Below the pieces are notes generated by a model that searched no databases, was not told where the DNA came from, and saw nothing but the letters and a program-made list of their open reading frames with translations. Shown here one piece after another: positions 54,789 to 62,708 of a stretch of 64,000 nucleotides of DNA; the stretch's first letter is position 1; every line of letters starts with the position of its first letter. The DNA is from Streptomyces sp. NBC_01446 (GTDB taxonomy: Bacteria > Actinomycetota > Actinomycetes > Streptomycetales > Streptomycetaceae): assembly GCF_026340095.1 (NCBI RefSeq), contig NZ_JAPEPO010000001.1, forward strand, positions 682,001 through 746,000, read 5' to 3'. The translations under genes and the position numbers were made by a program.

Positions 54789-55298
54789 TCAGTACGCGGA
54801 GTTGACGTTGTCGATGGAGCCGTAGCGGTCGGCGGCGTAGTTGGCGGCCGCGGTGATGTTGGCGACCGGGTCCGTCAGGCTCTGGGAGGTGCCGGCGACG
54901 TGGTAGGCGTCGAAGGTCGGCTGGATGACCTGGAGCAGGCCCTTGGAGGGGGTGCCGTTGACCGCGTTGACGTCGTAGCCGTTCACGGCGTTCGGGTTGC
55001 CGGAGGACTCGCGCATGATGTTGCGGTGCAGACCCTCGTAGGAGCCGGGGATGCCCTTGGCCTTCATGATCGAGAGGGCCTGATTGATCCAGGCGTCGAC
55101 GTTGTTCCCGTCGGTGGCCTTCTTCGTCGATACCGAAGGAGCGGCCTTCGGCGCCGCGGCGGGCTCGGCGGCCTGCGCGGGGGACGGGGCGAAGGTCAGT
55201 GCCGCGCCCGCGAGACCGGCGGCGGCCAGGACCGTGACGGTGGCGCGCTTGAAGCGGGTGGGGCGGGCGGCAGCGGTGATCTGAGTGGAGAAGGCCAT
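54789..55298 (-). CDS. Secreted SLT-like (lytic transglycosylase) protein
   Basis: 169 residues. Signal peptide about 1-43 (FKRATVTVLAAAGLAGAALT ... AQAA), an Ala/Pro-rich spacer, then a lysozyme-like SLT domain with the catalytic Glu in NIMRESSGNPNAVNGYD, GLLQVIQPTFDAYHVAG and ITAAANYAADRYGSI. This short single-domain form is common in Streptomyces. It probably cleaves peptidoglycan during growth. A long leader with hairpins precedes it. Confidence 0.82.
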   Translation of the reverse strand: MAFSTQITAAARPTRFKRATVTVLAAAGLAGAALTFAPSPAQAAEPAAAPKAAPSVSTKKATDGNNVDAWINQALSIMKAKGIPGSYEGLHRNIMRESSGNPNAVNGYDVNAVNGTPSKGLLQVIQPTFDAYHVAGTSQSLTDPVANITAAANYAADRYGSIDNVNSAY

Positions 55299-55464
55299 GC
55301 GGGATTACCTCTTCATGCTCGGGGACATCGTGCGGCGCCGGCCGTGTGGTGGCGCTGGGAGCGGAGTGGAGATCCGCGTCCTGACCCGGGGGCGGAGCGA
55401 GCGACTTCGCTCGTGCTCCGACCCGCTCTCCGGGACGACAGCCATAGTTAGCGATCCCGGAGAG
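55299..55464 (-). promoter_or_regulatory. Structured 5' leader of the SLT gene
   Basis: Within 170 bp upstream of the start are two stems: CTCTCCGGGA / TCCCGGAGAG (55426-55435 with 55455-55464) and GAGCGA / TCGCTC (near 55395-55413). Cell-wall hydrolase genes in actinomycetes can carry a c-di-AMP (ydaO) riboswitch in this position. I could not match the ydaO core here, so this is only a candidate leader. Confidence 0.35.
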
Positions 55465-55739
55465 GGGGCGCAAGGATGTGACGTACTACCCCACTACGGA
55501 GGAATGTCCGAAATGACCTGGTGTGGTGCCCTCTGCGCACGGCCGGGCGGCCTCATCTGCTACTACCGCCTCTAGTATGTGATCTGGCTCCTATGGGGTG
55601 CTTCACAGGCCCGGCCCCCTCCGCGTTACCCACGTCACGCGTTCAGCCCGGTTCGGAGGCCAGGATGATGCCCTCGCAGGGCGACTCCCCTAAAGGGCAA
55701 GCGATCTGGTTTGCAGGCGATTTGGGGTGTTGGAAATGA
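55465..55739. other. Intergenic, no recognisable gene
   Basis: Upstream region of the SLT gene leader leading into transposase debris. No ORF with support. Confidence 0.45.
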
Positions 55740-56400
55740 CTGCGGCGATGGTTGTTCGTTGCACGTCATGTGAGTCCTCGGCGCCCTTGTCGCAGTGACG
55801 TCTCTGATGCCCGCTAGGTGTTGATCGAGCCAGCGTTCGTAGCATGGCGGGTCGCTCGGACCGGCCCGGGAACCGCCGCATTTCCCTCCGTACAAGACCG
55901 GAACGACTACTACGCGCAGCGGAAAGTGGACGGCACCCCTCAAAGAGTTGGTCGGCGAGGGCTCGTGCGAGGTCGTCGTAGAGGTCCGCCCACGCGGCGG
56001 CTGGACGTGACCGGTTCCAGGTAGTGGGCCGGGGGCGGTGTCGGTGCATCGTTCGGGTGCCGGGGGCACCTTCAAGCGCCTGAGAACTCTACGGATGGTC
56101 CAAGCAGCGACGCGGTGGCCGAGCTTGAGGAGTTCACCCTGGATGCGCTGGTATCCCCCACGCGGTGTTTTCCAGGGCGAGTTGTTCGATGAGCGCGGCG
56201 ATCGCCTGGGCGATCGGAGGTCGGCCGGTCCGGTTCGGGTAGGTCCATCTCTTCGTCACCAGTCGGCGTTGCCACCGCAGAATCATGTCGGACGTGACCA
56301 GGCGGTGCTGTCGCAGCGCCCTGGGGAGCTGTCGGATCAGGGCGGCGAGGCAGGCGCGGTCAGTCCAGGTACGGGAATCTCCTTCCTGAGCTTGCGAAGG
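55740..56400 (-). pseudogene. Integrase-core transposase remnant, heavily decayed
   Basis: The minus strand reads DRACLAALIRQLPRALRQHR, LVTSDMILRWQRRLV, IAALIEQLALENTAWG and, after frame changes, IQGELLKLGHRVAAWTIRRV. This is the N-terminal half of an integrase-core transposase. Further down the frames are scrambled. Confidence 0.6.
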
Positions 56401-56824
56401 GAGGAGAGCACTTCAATGGCCGTCCTCAGTCCAGTACGCGTAGGCGCGGCGCAGACTCTGCGGGTAGGGACAGGGGCGCCCCGGCCCTCTCGACTCCTCC
56501 CGGGCGCCCGGCTGAAGACGGCGCGTCGTTACCCAGACAAAGTCTCCAATGCAGGTCCGGTTTACCGGCCCCTCTCAGGCCACCGCAGGTCTGACGCATC
56601 GCTTCGGCCTGCGTGGCGATCGCGACGCGCAGGCGGAAGATCCCTGGCGCGGTTCCTGGTCCGCGCGGGCCTGGGGTCGTCAGTTCTGTGAGCGATCATG
56701 AAATGAGTGATCGCTCACAGGCTTCCGGTCGTGGGGTGCCAGACGGATCATAGAAGGGAGCCCGGACTGCGGTCGGGTGCGCCACCTGTCTCCTGTCGGA
56801 GGTGATGGCGATGAGGTGATGGCG
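56401..56824. other. Intergenic, no recognisable gene
   Basis: About 420 bp between transposase debris and the site-2 protease gene; the last part should hold that gene's promoter. No supported ORF. Confidence 0.45.
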
Positions 56825-57940
56825 ATGAAGGGTTTGATCCGGATCGGGAGCGTGCGGGGAGTGGCCGTGCGGGCGCACTGGAGCGTGCCGTTGATCATGC
56901 TGCTCTTCGCGTACGGTCTGGCTGCCCGGACCCTGCCTGCGTACGCGCCGGGCTGGGCGCCGATGGTGTACGCGGTCGCCGGAGTGGTCGGTGCTCTGCT
57001 GTTGCTGGCGAGTCTGGTCGTGCATGAGGCGGCGCATGCGCTGACGGCCCGCCGAGCCGGGATACCGGTGCGGGACGTGACGCTGTGGGCGCTCGGTGGA
57101 ATGACCCGGATGGACCGGCCGACGACGGCGCGGGCGGCGTTCGTTGTCGCCGTCAGCGGTCCGCTGGCCAGCCTGATGCTCGGCGGGGCCACCATCGCAG
57201 GCGCGGTGGGAGTACATGCGGTGCTGGGCTGGCGGATGCCGGTTGTCATGCTGGGCTGGCTGGGTGGCATGAACGTGCTGCTGGGCGTCTTCAACCTGTT
57301 GCCGGCCACGCCGCTGGACGGGGGCCGGGTGCTCCAGGCCGTGTTGTGGTGGCGTACGCGGGACCGGGAGCGGGCCCAGCGGGCGGCGGGGCGCAGCGGA
57401 CAGGTCATCGGCATGATGCTGGCCGTGCTGGGCTGGGTGGCGTTCGTGCGGGGGGTGTCGGGCGGACTGTGGCTGACGGTCATCGGCGTGTTCGTGGCGG
57501 TCACCGCCGCGGCCGAACGGCGGTGGGCCCAGCTGTCCATGGCCGTGCGCGGCCTGCGGGTGACTCAGGCGATGACCAGCCCGGTGGTCACCGGTCCCGA
57601 GTGGCTGACCGTGGACCGCTTCCTTGCCGACGTGGCGGCTCAGACGCGACATTCGGTGTTGGCGCTGGTGGACTTCGAGGGCCGCCCCAGCGGCGTCGTG
57701 CAGCTACGCAGGCTGACTGCCGTGCCGTCCGGGCGGCAGCAGACGCTGCGGGTACGAGACCTGGCGACCCCGCTGTCCAAGTGCACGCTCGCCGCATCGG
57801 ACGAGTTGCTGACCGCCGTCCTGGAGCGCCTCGGCTCCGGCGCTGGACTGCCCATCCTGGTCGTGGACGGCGGCCGCCTCGGCGGTATCGTCACCGCGCA
57901 CGACATTCGACGGCTCTACCAGCGGAATCCGGCGGGGTAG
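56825..57940 (+). CDS. Site-2 protease family membrane peptidase with CBS region
   Basis: 371 residues. M50 core with six or so membrane helices: HEAAH at 67-71 and Asp165 in NLLPATPLDGGRV. A C-terminal cytosolic region (about 240-371) has two CBS-like repeats (VTQAMTSPVVTGPEWLTVDR, and LPILVVDGGRLGGIVTAHDI). Such Rip3-like proteases release membrane-bound regulators, with CBS sensing nucleotides; the substrate here is unknown. ATG 56825 follows GAGG by 8 nt; an ATG two codons earlier is also possible. It is unrelated in layout to the M50 gene at 22059. Confidence 0.86.
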   Translation: MKGLIRIGSVRGVAVRAHWSVPLIMLLFAYGLAARTLPAYAPGWAPMVYAVAGVVGALLLLASLVVHEAAHALTARRAGIPVRDVTLWALGGMTRMDRPTTARAAFVVAVSGPLASLMLGGATIAGAVGVHAVLGWRMPVVMLGWLGGMNVLLGVFNLLPATPLDGGRVLQAVLWWRTRDRERAQRAAGRSGQVIGMMLAVLGWVAFVRGVSGGLWLTVIGVFVAVTAAAERRWAQLSMAVRGLRVTQAMTSPVVTGPEWLTVDRFLADVAAQTRHSVLALVDFEGRPSGVVQLRRLTAVPSGRQQTLRVRDLATPLSKCTLAASDELLTAVLERLGSGAGLPILVVDGGRLGGIVTAHDIRRLYQRNPAG

Positions 57941-58129
57941 GGCCGAGCAGCACCTCCCGGCGGCGGTGGCGGCAGCCTGTGGGGCTCGTAAAGTCATCAC
58001 TGCAGGTCGCGGCATCGCGCGATCGCGTGCCGACCACCTGCTGCACCGCTGTCGCTGACCCCTTGGGGATGCCAGAAGCGTTGCACCGTCGTTGACCTGG
58101 CATTTCGTCAACTAGCTTGTGGATCTTGG

Positions 58130-58590
58130 TTAGGCGGTCGCGTCGTACTCGTGGATGAGTCCGACGAGGACGTCGCGGCGGTGGATGCGCCGGGAACGGG
58201 ATGACGTTCGGGTCGTCTGTAGGGGCTCGGAGTTGCAGGGCCTGGTGCGGCCTTCCGGAGTTGTGGTGCTCCGCGTACTCGTCCGGGACCCGCTGGGCAT
58301 GCTGTTCGTGGTAGATCAGGATCCGATCGGTGCACTCGGCGCGGACGCTGCGAATGAATCTCTCGTCGTGGGCGTTCATCTTCGGCGCCTGCGGTGCGCT
58401 CTTCAAGATCGCTATGTTCTCGCTCGTGAAGACGGCGTCGAAGGCGTCGGTGTACTTCGCGTCCCGGTCGCGCAGCAGGTAGCGGAAGCCTGCGGCTCGC
58501 TCGCCGAGGTCGAACAGCAGGTTGCGGGCGAGCTGGGTGGCCCGCCAACTCCTCTGGGAGACGGGCGGCCGGGCCGCCGACTTCACGCAC
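58130..58590 (-). pseudogene. Integrase-core transposase, 3' half, frameshifted
   Basis: The minus strand reads ATQLARNLLFDLGERAAGFR, YLLRDRDAKYTDAFDAVF, NAHDERFIRSVRAECTDRIL and RPHQALQLRAPTDDPN, then in another frame DVLVGLIHEYDATA and a stop at 58130. The 5' half is missing. The stretch 57941-58129 has no gene. Confidence 0.7.
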
Positions 58591-58916
58591 CTCATCCGGG
58601 ACCGGGACCTGCCGCCTTCGACGCCGTGTTCGCCAGCGACGGCATCGCCGTGGTCAAGGCCCCTCCACGCAGCCCCAACTGCAACCCGCACGCGGAGCGG
58701 TACTTACGCTCAGCACGGGAGGAGTGCACCGACCGCGGCCACGCCGAGAAGATCCTCCACGACTACGCCCGGCACTTCAACGGTCATCGGCCTCATCAGG
58801 GCCAGCAACAGCTCGCGCCCCACGACGACCCCACCGTCATCCCCCTGTCGGCAGCCCGGATCGAACGCCGACGAGCCATCGGCGGCCTCATCAACGAGTA
58901 CCGCCAGGCAAGCTGA
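58553..58916 (+). pseudogene. Integrase-core transposase, 3' half, opposite copy
   Basis: The plus strand reads ETGGRAADFTHLIRDRD, then after a shift AAFDAVFASDGIAVVK, NPHAERYLRSAREECTDRG and RIERRRAIGGLINEYRQAS and a stop. It abuts the minus-strand copy head to head near 58550-58590, so the pair looks like the product of an inversion or deletion between two elements. Confidence 0.7.
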
Positions 58917-58969
58917 TCATGCGCCGAAGCGGCAGGTCAGCGGCTATGCAGCCATGTTGAAGCGCTACG

Positions 58970-59258
58970 GGGCGCGTACGCGGCGGTCGCGCCTCACCCG
59001 GAGCACTTCCAGGACCTCCTTGCCAAGTGCACGGGCGCGGCGCACGCCCCGCTGCCCTGGAGTGCCGATGACCTGCGCGGGCTGGCTGTGCCCACGCTGT
59101 TGGTCGTCGGCGACACCGACTTTGTGCGGGTCGAGCACGTCGCCGTGATGCTGAACCTCATTCCCGACGCCCGGCTGGCGGTCCTGACCGCGACCACGCA
59201 CGTGAGTCTGGGCGGAGTACGGCGCTGCTCCTGCCCGGTGACCGAGTTCCTCGGCTGA
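58970..59258 (+). pseudogene. Alpha/beta hydrolase, C-terminal fragment
   Basis: Reads YAAVAPHPEHFQDLLAKCTG, LAVPTLLVVGDTDFVRVEHV and LIPDARLAVLTATTHVSLG and ends at TGA 59258. These are the catalytic Asp strand and the His loop of an alpha/beta hydrolase; the nucleophile half is gone. Confidence 0.68.
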
Positions 59259-59266
59259 GGGGCAGC

Positions 59267-60196
59267 TCAGAACACCGACAGCCCCGTCAGTGTCGTGAAG
59301 CGGTCCAGGGCCGCGACGCCCGCCACCGAGTTGCCTCGCTTGTCGAGTCCCGGGCCCCACACGGCCAGCGTGCAGCGGCCGGGCACGACCGCGACTATGC
59401 CACCGCCGACGCCGCTCTTGCCGGGCAGTCCCACGCGGTACGCGAACTCGCCGGCCGCGTCGTAGGTGCCGCAGGTGAGCATGACCGCGTTGACCTGCTT
59501 GGCCTGGCTGCGGGTGAGCAGCCGGGAGCCGTCGGCGCGGATGCCGTGCCGGGCGAGGAACCCGGCGGCGAGCGCGAGATCGGCGCAGGACGCCTCGATG
59601 GAGCACTGGCGGAAATACTGCTCCAGCAGGGCGGGCACCGGGTTGTCGATGTTTCCGTAGGACGCCATGAAGTGGCCCAGTGCCGCATTTCGGTCGCCGT
59701 GCGCGGCCTCGGAGGAGGCGACGTCCGTGTCGAAGGCGAGCTCCGGGTTGCCGCTCTCTGCGCGCAGGAACTCCAGCAGGATGCCGGCCGCGTCACCGGT
59801 CTGGGTCTGCAGGCGGTCGGTGACGACGAGGGCGCCCGCGTTGATGAAGGGGTTGCGGGGGATGCCGTTCTCGTACTCCAGCTGCACCAGGGAGTTGAAC
59901 GGGTTACCGGAGGGTTCGCGGCCCACGTGCTCCCACAGCTCGTCGCCCTCGCGGGCCAGGACCAGGGCGAGTGTGAAGACCTTGGTGAGCGACTGCGTGG
60001 AGAACGGCTGCTGCCAGTCCCCCACGCCGTACACCGTGCCGTCGAGTTCCGCGACCGCCATGCCGAAGCGGCGCGGGTCGCAGGCGGCGAGCGCCGGAAT
60101 GTAGTCGGCAGGCCGCCCGCGGCCCGGCGTCTGCTCGATCTCGGTGGCGATGCGTTCGAGGACCGGCTGGAAGGCCAGCGGCGACGTTGTGATCAT
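59267..60196 (-). CDS. glsA: Glutaminase
   Basis: 309 residues, normal length for the serine-dependent beta-lactamase-fold glutaminases. Catalytic Ser69-Leu-Thr-Lys72 in FSTQSLTKVF; conserved LQLEYENG-type region (VQLEYENGIPRNPFINAGAL), YGNIDNPVPALLEQYF and PGKSGVGGGIVAVVPG. Converts glutamine to glutamate and ammonia. Last gene of the permease-asparaginase-aspartase-glutaminase group, 39 bp after aspA. Confidence 0.93.
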   Translation of the reverse strand: MITTSPLAFQPVLERIATEIEQTPGRGRPADYIPALAACDPRRFGMAVAELDGTVYGVGDWQQPFSTQSLTKVFTLALVLAREGDELWEHVGREPSGNPFNSLVQLEYENGIPRNPFINAGALVVTDRLQTQTGDAAGILLEFLRAESGNPELAFDTDVASSEAAHGDRNAALGHFMASYGNIDNPVPALLEQYFRQCSIEASCADLALAAGFLARHGIRADGSRLLTRSQAKQVNAVMLTCGTYDAAGEFAYRVGLPGKSGVGGGIVAVVPGRCTLAVWGPGLDKRGNSVAGVAALDRFTTLTGLSVF

Positions 60197-60235
60197 TATT
60201 TTGCCTCCCGGCCGGTCCTGGTGCGCGTTCGTGGT

Positions 60236-61648
60236 TCAGGCGTGCGCGGAGCCGCTGCCCGCGAGGACTTCCGGACGCAGCAGCTCGGCGAGTCGCTCGG
60301 CCGGCAACAGCCCCTTCTCCAGCACGAGTTCGGCGACGCCGCGTCCGGTGGCGAGGGCCTCCTTGGCGATGTCGGTGGCAGCCGTGTACCCGATGTGCGG
60401 ATTGAGGGCGGTCACCAGGCCGATGGAGTTCTCGACGGCCGCGCGCAGCCCCTCGGTGTTGGCGGTGATCCCTACGACGCAGCGCTCGGCCAGGGTCAGG
60501 CAGGCGGTGCGCAGATGCGTGATGCTCTCGGACAGGGAGTGCAGGATGATCGGCTCGAAGGCGTTGAGCTGGAGCTGTCCCGCCTCGGCGGCCATGGTGA
60601 TGGTGACGTCGTTGCCGATCACCTCGAAGGCGACCTGGTTGACGACCTCGGGGATCACCGGGTTGACCTTACCGGGCATGATGCTCGAACCGGCCTGCAC
60701 CGGCGGCAGGTTGATCTCGTTGAGGCCCGCGCGCGGTCCGGAGGAGAGCAGGCGCAGGTCGTTGCAGCTCTTGGAGAGCTTGACGGCGATCCGCTTGAGC
60801 ACACCCGACACCTGGACGAAGGCGCCGCAGTCCTGGGTCGCCTCGACGAGGTTCGCGGCGGTCACCAAGGGCAGCCCGGTGATGTCGGCGAGGTGGCGGC
60901 GCGCCGCCTCGGCGTATCCGGCGGGGGCATTGAGGCCGGTGCCGATGGCAGTGGCGCCCAGGTTGATTTCATGGATCAACTCGACGGCCTCGTCAAGACG
61001 GCTGCGATCCTCGTCAATCATGACGGCAAATGCAGAGAACTCTTGACCGAGCGTCATGGGTACCGCGTCCTGCAACTGTGTACGGCCCATCTTGAGCACG
61101 TGGCGGAACTCGACGGCCTTGCCGGCGAAGGCGTCCTGCAGTACAGCCATCGCCTTGAGCAGCCCGCGCACCGCGAAGACGGTCGCTATCTTGACTGCGG
61201 TCGGGTAGACGTCGTTGGTCGACTGGCTCAGGTTGACGTCTTCATTGGGGTGCAGGAACTCGTACTGGCCCTTCTCGTGGCCCAGCAGCTCCAGCGCCCG
61301 GTTGGCGACGACCTCGTTGGCGTTCATGTTCGTCGAGGTGCCGGCGCCGCCCTGGATGACATCGACGACGAACTGGTCGTGCAGCTTGCCGTCGCGGATC
61401 TCGCGGCAGGCCTCGACGATGGCGGCCGCCTTGTCCGGGGCGAGCAGGCCGAGTTCCTCGTTGGCGCGGGCGGCGGCCTCCTTGACGGCGGCGAGGGCGT
61501 CGATCAGGTGCGGGTAGGCGGAGATCGGCGTTCCCGTGATGGGGAAGTTCTCCTTGGCGCGCAGGGAGTGAATGCCCCAGTACACCTCGGCGGGGACGTC
61601 GCGGTCGCCGAGCAGGTCGTGCTCGCTGCGGTGGGATGCGGCGGTCAT
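60236..61648 (-). CDS. aspA: Aspartate ammonia-lyase
   Basis: 470 residues. Fumarase/aspartase superfamily: GGAGTSTNMNANEVVANRAL, NLSQSTNDVYPTA and the signature loop GSSIMPGKVNP at 320-330. Converts aspartate to fumarate plus ammonia. It lies 32 bp after the asparaginase gene, so both steps are probably made together. Confidence 0.95.
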   Translation of the reverse strand: MTAASHRSEHDLLGDRDVPAEVYWGIHSLRAKENFPITGTPISAYPHLIDALAAVKEAAARANEELGLLAPDKAAAIVEACREIRDGKLHDQFVVDVIQGGAGTSTNMNANEVVANRALELLGHEKGQYEFLHPNEDVNLSQSTNDVYPTAVKIATVFAVRGLLKAMAVLQDAFAGKAVEFRHVLKMGRTQLQDAVPMTLGQEFSAFAVMIDEDRSRLDEAVELIHEINLGATAIGTGLNAPAGYAEAARRHLADITGLPLVTAANLVEATQDCGAFVQVSGVLKRIAVKLSKSCNDLRLLSSGPRAGLNEINLPPVQAGSSIMPGKVNPVIPEVVNQVAFEVIGNDVTITMAAEAGQLQLNAFEPIILHSLSESITHLRTACLTLAERCVVGITANTEGLRAAVENSIGLVTALNPHIGYTAATDIAKEALATGRGVAELVLEKGLLPAERLAELLRPEVLAGSGSAHA

Positions 61649-61680
61649 GGCTGTGCGGGCCTCTTTCGGAGGTGTGTGGA

Positions 61681-62697
61681 TCAGGTGTACGTGGGGTGGG
61701 TGAGCGGGTCGAGCGCACGGGCGGGCCGGATGCTGCCGACCACCTCGCCGCCGCCGAGGAGCGGGGCCGTCGCGAACTCGGCGAGCGCGGCCGGGTCGAC
61801 TCCGCAGCGCGCGAGGGCGGCCGCGGCCACCGGGACGCGTGCCCGGTCCGCGCCGTCGGCGATCTTCACGGCGACGGCCCGGCCGTCCGGGAGCGCGGCG
61901 ACCTGCACGCCTTCGAAGCCGTCCTTGGTGAGCAGCCCCGGCACGGCTCGCATCAGCGCGGAGACGTCCCGCCCCGATCCGGAGGCCATCTCGGCGTGCT
62001 CGCGCATCGCGTGGGCCACCATGGCCTCGGGGGTGCCGGGCGCGGCGGTGACGATGCGGGCGGCGGCGCGGGCGAGGCCGTGCAGCGAGACAGAGAACAG
62101 GGGTGCGCCGCAGCCGTCGGCGGTCACCTGGGCGATCCGCTGTCCGGTGAGGCCCTCGACGATCTCCGCGATGGCCTGCTGGAGGGAGTGGGCCGGGTCG
62201 AGGTAGTCGTCGAGGGACCAGTCGTTGAGCCGCGCCGTGTAGAGCATGGCCGCGTGCTTGCCCGAGCAGTTCTGTGCGAGGCGGGAGGGCAGCCGCCCCC
62301 CGCGCACCCAGTCCTCCCGGATGACCGGGTCGAAGGGCAGGTCCGTGACATTGCGCAGCTGGTCCTCCGACAGACCGGCCAGCTCCAGGATCCGGCGGGT
62401 CCCGGCCAGGTGCCGCTCCTCGCCGGAGTGGCTGGCGGCGGTCAGCGCGAGCAGCTCGCCGTCCAGCGGCAGCCCGGCCCGCAGCATCGCCACGGCCTGG
62501 ACGGGCTTGAGGGCCGAGCGCGGGTAGAAGGCGGCCTCGATGTCGCCGATCTGCAGGTCCACGCTGCCGTCGGCGCCCAGCACGACCACCGAGCCGTAGT
62601 GGATGCCCTCGATGACACCGCCGCGGACGAGGTAAGCGACCGGCGCGTGGAGCGGTTCCCGGATCACCGGGGCCTCGGCCACCGAACCTCCGTACAT
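61681..62697 (-). CDS. Asparaginase (type II, actinobacterial family)
   Basis: 338 residues from ATG 62697. Family features: YPRSALKPVQAVAMLRAG near the N-terminus, AASHSGEERHLAG, NCSGKHAAML and DGCGAPLFSVSLHGLARA. It belongs to the PF06089 asparaginase family and is not related to the classic E. coli enzymes. Two other starts are possible: a GTG at 62712 whose GTGA overlaps the permease stop, and a GTG after an internal GGAGG. Hydrolyses asparagine to aspartate and ammonia, feeding AspA. Confidence 0.88.
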   Translation of the reverse strand: MYGGSVAEAPVIREPLHAPVAYLVRGGVIEGIHYGSVVVLGADGSVDLQIGDIEAAFYPRSALKPVQAVAMLRAGLPLDGELLALTAASHSGEERHLAGTRRILELAGLSEDQLRNVTDLPFDPVIREDWVRGGRLPSRLAQNCSGKHAAMLYTARLNDWSLDDYLDPAHSLQQAIAEIVEGLTGQRIAQVTADGCGAPLFSVSLHGLARAAARIVTAAPGTPEAMVAHAMREHAEMASGSGRDVSALMRAVPGLLTKDGFEGVQVAALPDGRAVAVKIADGADRARVPVAAAALARCGVDPAALAEFATAPLLGGGEVVGSIRPARALDPLTHPTYT

Positions 62698-62708
62698 CAC
62701 TGCCGGAT

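Noticed and set aside
59546..62206. Long plus-strand open frame of 886 codons
   Set aside because: It is antisense to glsA and aspA, whose catalytic motifs are clear. The frame is open only because of GC-rich codon bias.
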